Of a stretch of DNA of 64,000 nucleotides, positions 28,693 to 39,551 are shown piece after piece. The DNA comes from Karstenula rhodostoma CBS 690.94. Lineage: Eukaryota > Ascomycota > Dothideomycetes > Pleosporales > Didymosphaeriaceae. How positions within the stretch are numbered: position 1 is the first letter of the stretch; each line of letters begins with the position of its first letter. Under the pieces are notes generated by a model that worked only from the letters and a program-made list of their open reading frames with translations, did no database searches and was not told the origin of the DNA. The stretch lies in contig MU001509.1 in NCBI GenBank assembly GCA_010093485.1, forward strand, positions 428,256-492,255. The letters are read 5' to 3'. A program made the position numbers and the translations under genes.

Positions 28693-29423
28693 ATGCTCGC
28701 CACCACCCTCCTCCCTCTCGCATCTTTCGCCGCGCTCACATCGGCGCATTTCCACGTCCTCTACCCCGAATGGCGCGGCGACTCGCTCAGCCTCGAGACC
28801 GCCTCGCAGTGGGTCTGGCCCTGCGCCAACATCTCCGAGACCACCAACGGCACGCGAACTAAGTGGCCCACTGCCGGCGGCTCCATCTCGATCAACGGCA
28901 GCCACGAATTCGCCTTCACATACGTCAACCTCGGCCTCGGGGAGAACGTAACCAACTTCAACATCTCGCTCGTCGACAACTTCAACCAGACCGGCGCCGG
29001 CGTGCTGTGTCTGAAGGATGCGGTCAAGGCGGCGCTGGAGGAGGGTCTCAAAGCGGGTAACATCACTGGTGGCACGGATGGGTTGGATGGGAAGAATGCT
29101 AGTCTGCAGGTTATTCAGACGTCGCACTCGGGGAGTAGTTTGTATAACGTGAGTGTTTCTGCCCGGTCGTGAGGATGGGGATGGAGTGGTATACTGATAT
29201 ATGACAGTGCATGGATATCACGTTCAGCAAGGACGCGAAACCCCTGGACGACGAGCAGTGCAAGAACGGAACTGGAGTGGGCGGCTCACCGATTGGCGCT
29301 TCGGAGGCGCAGGAAGCGGAGCCCTCTGGCACTGGGAGTGGGCAGCCTGGCGCCGCGAGCTCGGTTAAGCCATTCGTGGGCAGCGGCGTGGTTGCTGTGG
29401 TTCTTGCGATGGCGTTGTTGTGA
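28693..29423 (+). CDS. BIM1/X325-like GPI-anchored copper protein (LPMO-like)
   Basis: Exons 28693-29148 and 29208-29423 (59-nt intron, GTGAGT...ATGACAG) encode 223 residues. An 18-residue signal peptide ends ...LTSA, so the mature protein starts with His (HFHVLYPEWRG). This is the hallmark N-terminal copper-binding His of the LPMO-like X325/BIM1 family. PC near residue 43, SHEFAF (His 71) and LVDNFNQTG (Asp 95) are candidate remaining ligands and core. There are many N-glycosylation sequons. The C terminus is a Ser/Gly/Pro linker plus a hydrophobic tail (GSGVVAVVLAMALL), as for a GPI anchor. BIM1-type proteins bind copper at the cell surface and serve copper uptake rather than polysaccharide cleavage. 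The family call is firm; the role in this fungus is inferred. Confidence 0.85.
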
Positions 29424-31370
29424 GTGCGGGAGCTTTGTGGGGTGATGTGTCAACACGCAGGCTGCGAGGTTATGCGATACCACAAAAAAATAAGATACCA
29501 AGATATGAGTATGAAATGTAATGATTAGGTCCATGATGACATTGTGATATTTGAGGATTTGAACGCTGTGACGCCGTTCATGTCGCTTTGATCTCCTCGC
29601 AGAGAGCACGGCAAGAAGAAGGTTGTGGACTTTCCACGGATGCTATCTTCTTTTGCAATATCGGCCCAGCCCGGAATGCTATTCCCATAACCAGGGCATT
29701 GCCTCCTCAACCCGCTGATGGCGTATCGCCCAAGGGCATGTTTGTTCTTACACCACCAAGCATGGGCTCCTGTACCAGCCCTGGTATTTGTGGCGTTACG
29801 AGATGTCCATGTCGCTTCTGGGGTCCTCAATGGGATGGGTCCAAACCTTCCAGGAGGGAAATAAGAACAAAAAGATCGAGTTATCGAGTGTGAGACAAAA
29901 ATGTTGACAAAAAGGTGCTTCCCCTAGCTAACAGCTCAAAAATAAGCGTATTTTCCAAACCTTTCGCTGTAGCTGGTATACGCCTGGCTCCAGCGACGCC
30001 GGCAAGTTGGGGTCTTGGGCTTCTAGAGAGAGATATATGTTGTCCATGTTGTGGCTGTCCAAGCACGGGGCTTTGATGGCATAGTGGTCGTGAGCAGCAT
30101 ATGTTCAGACGCTCGGGTTTGAAGACGGCTTGTGATAACAACGGTAGAGGCCATGATAGAGGAATGTTTTCTCATGAGACTTAAGAAAGCTCTTTGGTCG
30201 TGTAGTACTAGCAAGGTCAGAGGTCTGGCCCTCGGATCAATTATTATCCACGTAGTTTTGAACGAAACACAAGCCTCGCATTAACTCAGTGTGGTCGCTG
30301 AGGCCGACACCCTCTTTGTGTACTCGTGGCGCCAATGTTACCGCGAGGGCTTATAAAGCTCCGCTGCAGTGGTGGGGTAATCTTGGGTGTAGTCACAGGG
30401 TTACCAGGAATTTGGTGTCATCTCCCACGAAACCTAAAAGAGTACATGGACAACGGCCTCTCTGGAATGTTTCAGTCATGTGGCGTATTTGCTAGGACAG
30501 TTAGGTGTAGCGCAGGCTCTCATAGGAACATAAAGACCAGATATAAGCTAAGGCCTTTGCCAGTTGAAGGTAGAATAGTTAATCCTAGAGTAACATAGGC
30601 TCCTATATAAGTTTATAATCTTGACCTAATACTGTATCGCCAGTGTTCACCTTCCCGTGAGAGCGCAGGTCACCTGACTGGAAAACTTCAGACAGGCCGA
30701 AGGTATGAAGGCCGCAGGACTGAACCTCCCCTCCGCCAAGGCCATCCGGGGTGCATCTCGTTTGTTTTGCCAGTTCCGGGAGATTGTCGATCATCCGTGA
30801 TCCAGGTAAACAACCGTTCAACTACGCCACGAGTCTGCGCCGGGAGGGCGCAGTCGCAGTTCGCCTACGAGCGATCACATGGAGCGATCCGAAACACGCC
30901 TCTTATCGCAGCCCCGGGCATCGTCAGTTCATAGATGACAAGACTTCGGGTCGTCACCGGAAACGGCAGGCCATGAAGATGGCGCGATCTTGGGCGGCAA
31001 GGACGACGCCCACTCGTATATTGCAGACAAGACGCCGGCCAGGAACAAGGCGCAAGAGTAGCAGGTGGAAGGGATCGCATAGAATGCAGTCGGCCATTCA
31101 CAGGAGCCGCCGAGTGCCTGCCCAGAACGGTCGATCCGCTAGATGCTTTGGAGAAGGTGCGAATATGGCTAGCGACGTGGCCAAGCCGTTGATTGGCCGA
31201 GATAACCCGACGCCATCACCGCATTGTACATGGACTGTGAGGCGCCTGTAAGGAGAAACCACCGCCCGATAGGACAAACACCTCACGATGGGCGCATATA
31301 GAGAGAGACACTCCCCGCTGCTCGGCGCTGTGCTACCCGCTCGCATCCTTCCAACGGTCTTGCCGGAACC
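29424..31370. other. Long intergenic region
   Basis: There is no supported gene in 1.9 kb. About 30,530-30,640 is a short AT-rich, TA-heavy patch that resembles RIP-mutated sequence, possibly a small transposon relic. The right end has a TATA-like catatagag at about 31,296 for the carboxypeptidase gene. Confidence 0.45.
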
Positions 31371-32858
31371 ATGAAGTACTCTTTGGTCGCCTCGCTCCTT
31401 GCCTCCAGCACCGTGGTGCTTGGTGAGCTGGTCCCGGTGCACTTCACGGCTCCCAGCCCAGCCCACTTCCGCGATGTTGTCCGCAACGACACGTACGACT
31501 TTGGTGAGCATCCGTAGCCGGTGCGGTACCCATCACATGTACTCATTGTCACAGGCTGCAGACCGGTTGCGCAACCCACCGAGGATGGCAAGTTCCGCCT
31601 GGCTGCGTGGTTGAGCGAGCCCCAGATCGTGGAGCTGGAGAAGTTCTACGAGCGGGACGCTGAGATCTCGGTCAGGCGAAACCTGGTCAAGAGGGCAGCA
31701 ACCGCGCCAATTGGAACCGGCGACCGTTTCTCCTCTGGTACTGTTGCTCCCAAGGGTCTTGGACAACAAGCTTCGGGCACGACGATTGCGAGCATCTTGA
31801 ACCTGAACGAGATCACCTCGGCCCTGAATGCGCTCAAGAGCGTCTACGGTGTCAACCTTCTTACCCTGCCCAGCAAGACCTTTGAAGGTCGCACCCAGAC
31901 CGTGGGCTACGTAGGCGCTGGCACAGACAAGTCGGCGTACCATCTCTACCTCAGCGCTGGTATCCACGCACGAGAGCGCGGTGGACCGGACAACCTCATC
32001 TACTGGATCTCGGACCTGCTAGCTGCCAACAAGGCTGGCACTGGCCTCACATACGGCAAGAAGACGTATACCAATGCCCAAGTCAAGAGCGTACTCGCCG
32101 CTGGTATTGTTTTCTTTCCTGTCGTCAACCCTGACGGTGTCGCGTATGACCAGGCCAACGGCAACCTCTGGAGGAAGAACCGCAACACCAAGTCTGGCAG
32201 CAGCGGTTCCTCTGTAGGTGTGGACCTCAACAGGAACTTTGACTTCCTGTGGAACTTCAAGAAGTACTTCTCCTCCAGCGAGGCTCCCGCATCTACATCT
32301 CCTTCCTCCGAAATCTTCTATGGCACTGCAGCTGCCTCTGAGCCCGAGACCAAGAACCACGTCTCGGTATACTCCAGCTTCCCCAAGATCCGCTGGTTCG
32401 TGGACATCCACTCTGCAGTTGGCGACCTGCTCTACAGCTGGGGTGACGACGATGATCAGACTACCACCTCCACCATGAACTTCCTGAACAGCGCATACGA
32501 CGGCAAGCGCGGTCCCGTCGGCGACACCGCCTACAAGGAGTACATCCCGTTCCAAGATCTGACCAACGTCAAGAACGTGGCTTCCAAGATGGTTGCTGCG
32601 ATGAAGGCCGTCGGCGGACGCTCATACAGTGCTCAACAGGCCGTCGGTCTCTACCCCACGTCCGGTGCCACCGACGACTACGCCTTCAGCAGATACTGGC
32701 AGGTTCCTGGTGCGAACAAGGTCTACGGTTACACGCTCGAGTTTGCGCCCTCGGGTAACTTCTACCCTACGTCTGCCGAGTTCAACACAAACATCCTGGA
32801 CACCAACGCTGGGTTCATGGACTGGGCACTGGCTGCTATTTCTGTCGGTCTTGAGTAG
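31371..32858 (+). CDS. Secreted M14 zinc metallocarboxypeptidase
   Basis: Two exons (31371-31503 and 31555-32858; 51-nt intron GTGAGC...TCACAG) encode 478 residues. The signal peptide is about residues 1-18 (MKYSLVASLLASSTVVLG). A pro-region follows to about residue 91, where VKRA suggests Kex2-type cleavage. The catalytic domain has all M14 landmarks: zinc ligands H182 and E185 (AGIHARE) and H330 (VDIHSA), substrate-binding N270-R271 (DLNRNF), the NPDG loop (236-239), Tyr420 and the general base E440 (YTLEFAP). It removes C-terminal amino acids from extracellular peptides. Asp/Gly around the specificity pocket cannot be assigned by eye, so A- or B-type preference is open. It is intact and full-length. 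Confidence 0.92.
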
Positions 32859-33146
32859 TTTGATAGTGGTGTCGAAGTAACAACGAATGCTATTCTCAAT
32901 CAATGTATATCTGCTCGTTGCAAATCATGAAGCTGGTTGTGGTATTCCTATCAACGGATCATGTATGTTGAGATGTGAGAAGCTAACGCACTGCGCTTAA
33001 CCCGTGACTAATGGTCGAGCTTAGTTTAGGCAACTAGCCTTAGCGCGAGGCTGCCTGATTCCTTAACCAATCCTATATAGATTGCCAACTTCGTTGCGTT
33101 GCCTCCTCCTACACGAACAACCCTCATTATCGGCTCGATATTTACA

Positions 33147-33378
33147 ATGCAGTCAACACCATCGGGCACCGGCTGGCCGCCTGTGATGATGCACGATCCA
33201 AATATTTTGCAACAGGGCAAGAAGCCGACGTATTCCTTGATCCTCCGCAATGCGCCAGGTGTCCTGGAGTTTCCGGAAGACTTGGTCAGGTAAATATGCT
33301 TGGAACGTCTACTTGGTTACGAAATTGTAATACAAGAACAGGACTGCCACGAACCTAGAGGAGGTCGACAAAGAGTAA
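33147..33378 (+). CDS. Putative 59-residue mini-protein (2 exons)
   Basis: The ATG at 33147 opens MQSTPSGTGWPPVMMHDPNI. Exon 1 (33147-33289) is followed by a 52-nt intron (GTAAAT...GAACAG) and exon 2 (33342-33378), which closes with TATNLEEVDKE and TAA. Codon character, an in-phase intron and a cctatatag element 75 bp upstream support a real transcript. It has no signal peptide or membrane segment. It may be a small gene in its own right or the 5' remnant of a larger one. Confidence 0.45.
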
Positions 33379-33625
33379 AATTCATTATCTGGGTGGGTAT
33401 AAGGGGAAACGGTCAGCCCCTTGCACGAACGGCCACAGCGCATACTATTTCCGGATCCACTCTACAACGTGCCGACCCCGGTGGCAGGCCAGGTCAGCCA
33501 CGCTGCATTCTTATGTTCAGCCTCGTCCGGACACGCGTTTCGAAGCTTGACCTCACTTCGCTCACGTCTTATCGCGATTAGCTTCTTTGACAAGTTATGC
33601 GATCGAACCAAACAACACGGCGGTG

Positions 33626-34908
33626 ATGGATTTGAATCGCCCATTCGCGACACCACCCGCAGGGCTCGACTCGAATTTCACCAATCCTCAAAACGAGGCT
33701 GCGCTGGCATATACGACACTCACGATTTCTCTTGTCACTGTTACGCTTTTCTGCTGGTTTCGGTTTCTGGTCAAGTAATACATTATGGGAAAACTGCATC
33801 TAGAGGACTGCAAGCATAACTCCACCGTATACCCTGCAGGAAGAGGTGCTAACGTGGTTCAGATTTAATACCACCAGCTTGGTTATGCCCGCAACTCGCA
33901 ATGCACCCGTACGAATCGACATTAACAACACTCAGGTTGCTGCCATCGTTCACATCGCATGCGGCTTCCAGATCAGCGAGTTCGCGCCCATCATCCACAG
34001 CTGGGACATGAGAATGGTCACCTTCGGCAAATACCTCATGTGGTACCGGATATCCTCCATTTTCTACAACATCGCCATCGTGCTTATCAAAGTGGCCATG
34101 CTGATCCAAGTGCTACGCATCTTTGTCCCCCGCGGCTCGCAATCGAAGACCTACTACGTCTTCCACGGCTTGATATGGATGAACCTCCTATACTACGTCA
34201 TCATCGTCTTCCTAATGATATTCAACTGCCAGCCCATCGAGAAAGCGTGGAAACCTTCACTCCCAGGGCAGTGCGTGGATATCAGTATCATCGCCATGTC
34301 GACCGCCGTCGTCAACCTCGTCGGCGACCTCTCCATCCTGTTCCTCACGCAGAAAGTCATCTGGAACCTCATGCTCGTGGAGCGCTGCCAGCGGCTGAAG
34401 CTCTCCCTCGTCTTCATGGCAGGCATCGTGTACGTCCTTCCCGCCCACTCTACCAACATCCCCGCGTCCACGCTAACTCCCACCCAGTCCCTGCGGCTTC
34501 GCGGTCATGTGCCTCTACTACAACGACAAGCAGATGCACTTCACCGACTTCACCCGCGACTCCATGTACATGTCGATCGCGTGCTACGGCGAGATCACAT
34601 CGGGCATGTTCGTCCTGTTCCTCCCCGTAGTCCCCAAGTTCTTCGCGCATCTCAAGACGGCGTCGGGCTTCTCGCTTCTGTCGAATAAGCGCACGCTTTT
34701 GTCGGAGGAGGTTGGGCATGGGGCGAGCAGGGGCAGGGTGGAGCCGAGGAAGAAGAGTATGTTTCATATTAGTTATACGCAGAAGGAGAGCGAGGAGAAG
34801 CTGGCGATTAATGTTACGAGTACGGTTAGTGTGAGGCATGAGATGGCGGGTGGGGGTGGCATTGAGATGGTGCGCGCGGGGATGAGTGAGTTATTAGATA
34901 CCCAGTAG
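33626..34908 (+). CDS. Rhodopsin-domain (PTH11/SAT20-like) integral membrane protein
   Basis: Three exons (33626-33774, 33863-34429, 34488-34908; introns of 88 and 58 nt, both with gctaac branch sites) encode 378 residues. Hydrophobic segments: ALAYTTLTISLVTVTLFCW, QVAAIVHIACG, IFYNIAIVLIKVAMLIQVL, LIWMNLLYYVIIVFLMIF, STAVVNLVGDLSILFL, LSLVFMAGIV, ITSGMFVLFLPVV. HSWDMR, the Lys/Leu-rich TM3 with LRIF, and the NCQPIEKAW loop are typical of the fungal rhodopsin domain. The last 90 residues are a cytosolic tail with Lys/Arg and Ser. A segment after TM1 (YIMGKLHLEDC at 33,779-33,811) that the family normally keeps is spliced out in this model, so exon 1/2 splicing may be alternative or slightly wrong. 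Related proteins act as GPCR-like receptors; the ligand is unknown. Confidence 0.7.
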
Positions 34909-35178
34909 AGATACTCTTCTTATTATGTCACCAAATGAACAACTTACAAATAAGCCGCCCAACTCATCGTCGTCCAATCTAATGTCGCGCTCCCCGAAGC
35001 CCGATAAGCAAAACGTCAACGTTCGAAGAGATGTTTCGCGGGAAGGTCACCTATCGCCGGTACAGCACTCAATCACTACGATACAGACCAGGCACCTCTT
35101 TCAACAGTGTACACTACCATTGAAGTCAGATTCGTGCGTAGCATGTTCGCCGACACCAACCCCGCCCCTAACCCACGC

Positions 35179-36374
35179 TCACGGATCCACCGGCCTCCCC
35201 CCCATCTTCCTCCACATGCTCTCCCTAGCCCAACTCCTCCTACTCTTCCCTACCCGCCCATCCTCCCCCCTCGGCCCCGTCTGCCCCTCCACATCCTTCG
35301 TCGCCGTCCGCTCCACGCTCCCATCACAGTACATGGCAAACCCATCCAACGCAAGCGTCTTAATAACCGTATTAATCTTCAAATACGGCTTCTCGAGCCC
35401 CACCCCCTCCTCATCTAAATTACACAACTTCCTCCTCAACTTCTCATTCGTCAAGCCCGGAAAATTCACATTACTCGTGCGAATCGCGGCGGGCTGCAGC
35501 GCGACGCCGTCCTCGGACCAGCCGCCGGAGTACGTGTAGTTTACGTATTCGACCTCGAAGACGGGCTTGGCGATGGCCGAGGGCCGCGGCGCGGTGGTGA
35601 AGTTGGCGTAGACGGTGCAGTTGCGGTACTGGACGCACTCCTCGCTGATGGCGAAGTCGACGTCGTCGAAGATGTCGCCTAGGATCTCGATGCAGTTTTT
35701 TATGCCGACGGACATGCCTTTTGAGCGGGCGTGGGCGGAGATCTGGGAGAGGTAGGTTATTGTGTCTGAGGGGAGGATGGCGGGGGTGAAGCCGTTGTCG
35801 TTGGAATAGACGTCTGCGGGGGTGTGTTAGTAGCGAGCAGAGGGGTTGAGGAAAAGGCAGGGGATGGTAACGCACCGACGTTGTCGGGCTCGATGGCGTC
35901 GCAGCCTTTGGATGCGGCAAGGTCGATGCGCTTCTTGATCACTTTGAGCACGTTGGCGCGCCGGATGTCGAGATAGCGCTCCCCCGGCCAGTCCGGCAAC
36001 TCCAAGCCTAGGTCTTTATTGTCGAAGTCTTTGTAGTCGGAGCGCCATGTTTCTGCCGTTGCGGCGCTGAAGTAGCAGATCGTGCGCTGGCCGAGTTCCT
36101 TCATCTTGGAGATAGTCTCCGCGGGCGTCCAGAACATGTCGATCTCGTAGATGCCGGTGTTGGGGCGGATGTAGTTGTCGTCGACGTCCGGGATGCCCGT
36201 GAGGATGAATTGGATGTTGGACTTCATGGGTGGGGTCCAGTATTTCGGGGCTTGTCGGGCGGACGGGCTGATGCGCGACGTGGCTATGGAAGATGATAGG
36301 GGGAGGTCGTTGGTAGGAAGACTGTTGACCACGGTCCCGAGGAGGGCAGCGGTCAAGCCGATGTGTGCGAGCAT
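35179..36374 (-). CDS. Secreted GH114-like glycosidase
   Basis: Exons 35876-36374 and 35179-35813 (62-nt intron GTGCGT...CCGCAG) encode 377 residues. The signal peptide is about residues 1-18 (MLAHIGLTAALLGTVVNS). A TIM-barrel core follows with TICYFSAATAETWRSDY, RYLDIRRANVLKVIKKRID, GCDAIEPDNVDVY and SDNGFT-like NDNGFT. This is the GH114 (endo-alpha-1,4-polygalactosaminidase-type) pattern, with the Glu/Asp in AIEPDNVD as the likely catalytic region. The family cleaves galactosaminogalactan-type polymers. The barrel appears to end at AMYCDGS; the last 45 residues are Arg/Gly-rich, unlike the rest, and may be a read-on past an unseen intron. Confidence 0.8.
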
Positions 36375-37618
36375 TTTGGGTATTCGCGCGGTGGTTCTGG
36401 TCAGGCTCCGGGATACGTATGAGCGACACCGGGGCAATTGATTGTCCGAGAGGGCCGTCGTAGCTTATAAAGGCGCGAGCAATCCATGCAGTCCAGGTTC
36501 TACTTTGCTCCACCACACAACCTAGCAGATCTTGAAAAGATCGGCGGTTGCGATGCCTGTTACAGCGCACCTCGATAGTCCCAGTTGCATGGTCTCCACC
36601 CATTTGCGTATGAAATGCCTTGGCCCTCATTAAACAGCCTTCATGACAGTGCTGAACGACATATATCGTAGATTGGAGTGTGCTGTGCTCGTGGTGAGCG
36701 GTTTAGCTGCGACCCCAATATACCCGCGAACAAGCGGATAGGTTTCCATTTGCCGGCTGTTGTCCTCTTAAAATAGCAATAACCATAAATTGTGCGCATG
36801 TCATCCAATGAACATCTTTTCTTCTTAAAGGTCTCGAATCGCTGTGGAGCTTTGTTTTGCAGGTTACAGTGCACTGTTACTTTCGTATTCGGTGCGCGAC
36901 ATTACTTTGACTTCCGGCGCAGCGGAGACAGTTCCGATCGAGTGGATATATTGGTCTGCCAGGGATCACTCAGTTTACTCTACAACACTCGAGCTGTTTG
37001 AAATATTTGTGTTTTGGCACCCCACCGAGTTCCTTTATCGAGTTTTGCCGCGGCTTGCCCAAGCTCGCGAAGTATCATATTTGATTCTACAACACTCAAA
37101 GGACTATGTCACGCTATGACCCATCCACGACTAGTCGGACATACTTGATGACTAATGAGACCACCTCATGAGAAGCAAGCAAAATGCAAATCAGGTTAGG
37201 TGCTTCGCTGGATTTTCAATATCGTTTCTGAAACCGGCTTACAGAAAAGAGCTGCTCAGAAACCTGATACAAGGCACATGATGTGAGCTTTAAACGTCCT
37301 TCTGAACCGAAACACAATATGTAGAGTATGAGCAGTAGTCTTGCATATCCAGGGCGCTGACTCGTAGAACTGGGTTTCATCCTCTTCGAACTCATGGCTT
37401 CTGTGTGTGGCGTCCACAAGTTCACATGAGCACATTGTTTGATTAGCAACAATGATCGGGAAACTCACGCCTTATCACAGCCTCTTTGCGACCTTAAGAT
37501 TGTGGAAACATCTAGCCTCTCATTCTGTTTGTGCACCAGTATATATGAGAGCTGGCCACGGCCGTCTACCACTCTGCTCATATCGGCTTCATTTCATTTC
37601 AACAAGTACAACGCTCAC
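36375..37618. other. Intergenic
   Basis: No gene is supported. The stretch includes the GH114 promoter and, near 37,539, a TATATATG element that may serve the gene at 37,619. Confidence 0.45.
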
Positions 37619-38893
37619 ATGCATAGCATAGAAATGTCTGAGAGGCCCGAATCATCGAAAACGGCGGGCAAGAGGCCTGTACGAAACCCCGACACTTCCT
37701 TGTCACCCAACACCTTTCCGTCCACTTCGTTCACCCCTGATCAGCCGCAATCGAATCCTACTCAAACATCTCAGTTCGATACCGCCCATCTACCTGACCC
37801 CATGCCCAGAGATCTACAGAATCAGATCAACGAGCTAAATAGCCAGATGCATTCCATGGAACCGCCGCACAGCCGCACCCAAGCTGAGAATCAAGTCTTA
37901 GGTTGGCTCAAAAGTGCTGATGGTCCCGCCATCGCTAGAATGAAAGTCCATATGATGACCCAAGAGTTCAATCTTCATAAACAAGTTTTGGCAAAGGAAT
38001 TCGCAGATCTAGTTCAGCATGAGCTTTTCCGATCCCTTGGGGCAGGACAGGATGGCGTGGGGGACAGAGCTCTCCAGACTGTGCACAATATACTTAATAG
38101 ACTGGGAGACCTACCTAGTTCTACCGGATCTTTAGCAAGCAGTTCAAGGACGGGTGGACCGGGTTCTATGGGATCTTTAGTGTGCCGTCCTCGGACAAGT
38201 GCCCCCCCAACGGTGATATCATCTCTACGTTCATCACCTACGGCCCCAATGTTTCCAAACGAAGTAATCTCATCTCCTAGAGCGGTACCCACTCGGATCC
38301 TCTTGCCTATCGGTTTAGGTAGCCTGGCAGTCGGAGCCACAACCACATTTTTCATTGGCTGGGAGGCTGGCAAATGCGCGGCACTCAACGCAGTCATCGT
38401 GTCGGTGCTCGCAGCGTATATCTCTGACCCAGTTGGGATGTCAAGCAGGGCACATCAGACTTGGGCGAGCGTTTCAGGGGGTTTCAAACGTGTACCAAAA
38501 GTCCCAGTATCCGTAGAAGCCCATACTTCGAACGATGGCAATCAAGACCAAAGCGAATCAAAAAGTACTCACTTTACGGGAGGCAGTTCACAGACAGGAT
38601 CAAGTACCCGATATGAAGATGGTGCTATTGGGCCAACCGCTGAGGGTGGGTTTGATGGCACTACTGTTGAAAGTGTTGGTGGAGAAGCGACCGAGAACGG
38701 AGAAAATCATGATACCGATGCCGGCGCTGACATAGCTCAATCATCTACGACCGCGGGAGGCACTACCCAGGGCGACAGAAACAAGAGTAACAAGAACAAG
38801 AAAAAGAAACGTCCAAGCACTAGTATGAGGGCAGATCCGGGTTCGGAGGATATAATGGTGGGGCTCTCAGAGACATGGAAGAAACTCCAGTAG
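37619..38893 (+). CDS. Hypothetical protein with hydrophobic double segment, next to AT-rich boundary
   Basis: A single exon of 424 residues from the ATG at 37619, or 419 from the better-context ATG at 37634 (agaaATG; MSERPESSKTAGKRP). The N-terminal 110 residues are disordered and Pro/Ser/Thr-rich. A helical part follows (NEVL-like NQVLGWLKSADGPAIARMKV; FNLHKQVLAKEFADLVQHEL). Two close hydrophobic stretches (ILLPIGLGSLAVGATTTFFI and ALNAVIVSVLAAYI) could be a membrane hairpin. The C terminus is Gly/Thr/Glu-rich and ends in a Lys block (NKSNKNKKKKRP). I do not recognise the family. It stands 400 bp from the RIP-mutated compartment yet shows no premature stops. Confidence 0.6.
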   Translation: MHSIEMSERPESSKTAGKRPVRNPDTSLSPNTFPSTSFTPDQPQSNPTQTSQFDTAHLPDPMPRDLQNQINELNSQMHSMEPPHSRTQAENQVLGWLKSADGPAIARMKVHMMTQEFNLHKQVLAKEFADLVQHELFRSLGAGQDGVGDRALQTVHNILNRLGDLPSSTGSLASSSRTGGPGSMGSLVCRPRTSAPPTVISSLRSSPTAPMFPNEVISSPRAVPTRILLPIGLGSLAVGATTTFFIGWEAGKCAALNAVIVSVLAAYISDPVGMSSRAHQTWASVSGGFKRVPKVPVSVEAHTSNDGNQDQSESKSTHFTGGSSQTGSSTRYEDGAIGPTAEGGFDGTTVESVGGEATENGENHDTDAGADIAQSSTTAGGTTQGDRNKSNKNKKKKRPSTSMRADPGSEDIMVGLSETWKKLQ

Positions 38894-39291
38894 TGATTAG
38901 GACTTAGCTTGATGAGGACAGATACGACTGTTGAATGGGTAGGCCGGACATTGGCGGAGTTACAGTAGGGTAAATAAAGATAACACGTGAGCCTGATCGA
39001 TACAAGATCCGTTCAGCTTGACCCTACAAGGTATACCAGCTTCTCCGCACTTAACGGTTTCATCCAATGTTCCTTCCTCTCTATCTTCCTGTCGTCCATG
39101 TTTCCGCTACTAAGAAGCTGGAATCCATCTTCCACGACCTTTGAAAGACCTCCAGGTATTTTCCTGATCGGCACTGTATCACGAAAAGTTTTCACCTCGC
39201 TGGTGCGCGTGGGCGGCCAGTGCAGTCCTGCGCACGCTCGCGCACAATTATACGCACTAGGCGCCCTAGGCGTACTAGCTAGCCCTATATT
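38894..39291. other. Intergenic, boundary to the AT-rich compartment
   Basis: It holds an AATAAA signal (near 38,973) of the preceding gene. It then turns GC-rich with CG repeats (gcgcacgctcgcgc, gcgccctaggcg) just before composition flips to AT at about 39,290. Confidence 0.5.
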
Positions 39292-39311
39292 TTTATATAT
39301 ATATATATATA
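39292..39311. repeat. (TA)n microsatellite at the composition boundary
   Basis: An uninterrupted TA run marks the first bases of the AT-rich compartment. Confidence 0.7.
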
Positions 39312-39343
39312 GAGTTATATATAAATTTATACTATTTATATTA

Positions 39344-39551
39344 TATAGTAGAGAAAAGGAGCTTAAATATCCCTTTATTTAGGGAGTGAATTAATTAGAT
39401 TACTATATAAGAAAAGATTACTAAAAAGGCTAGTTATATACTATACTTATCCTAAATTAGTTTAGTACTTAGGTTAAGGTACCCCTTATTATAGCTAATT
39501 AGAGCTCTATAAACCCTAATATTACTAAGTATTATTTATATTTTTAATATA
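39344..39551 (-). repeat. 3' LTR of the copia-type element
   Basis: It is the partner of 46,343-46,550. It begins (plus strand) tatagtagagaaaaggagct and ends ttttaatata. The original TG/CA ends have probably become TA/TA by RIP. Confidence 0.85.

Noticed and set aside
30751..31251. 166-codon plus-strand frame
   Set aside because: The Arg-rich random composition shows no domain, and the matching frames on the other strand look equally open.
33776..33778. TAA as a nonsense mutation in the rhodopsin-domain gene
   Set aside because: It falls just inside a plausible 88-nt intron with a donor at 33775, a gctaac branch site and an in-phase acceptor. Kept only as a lower-interest alternative.
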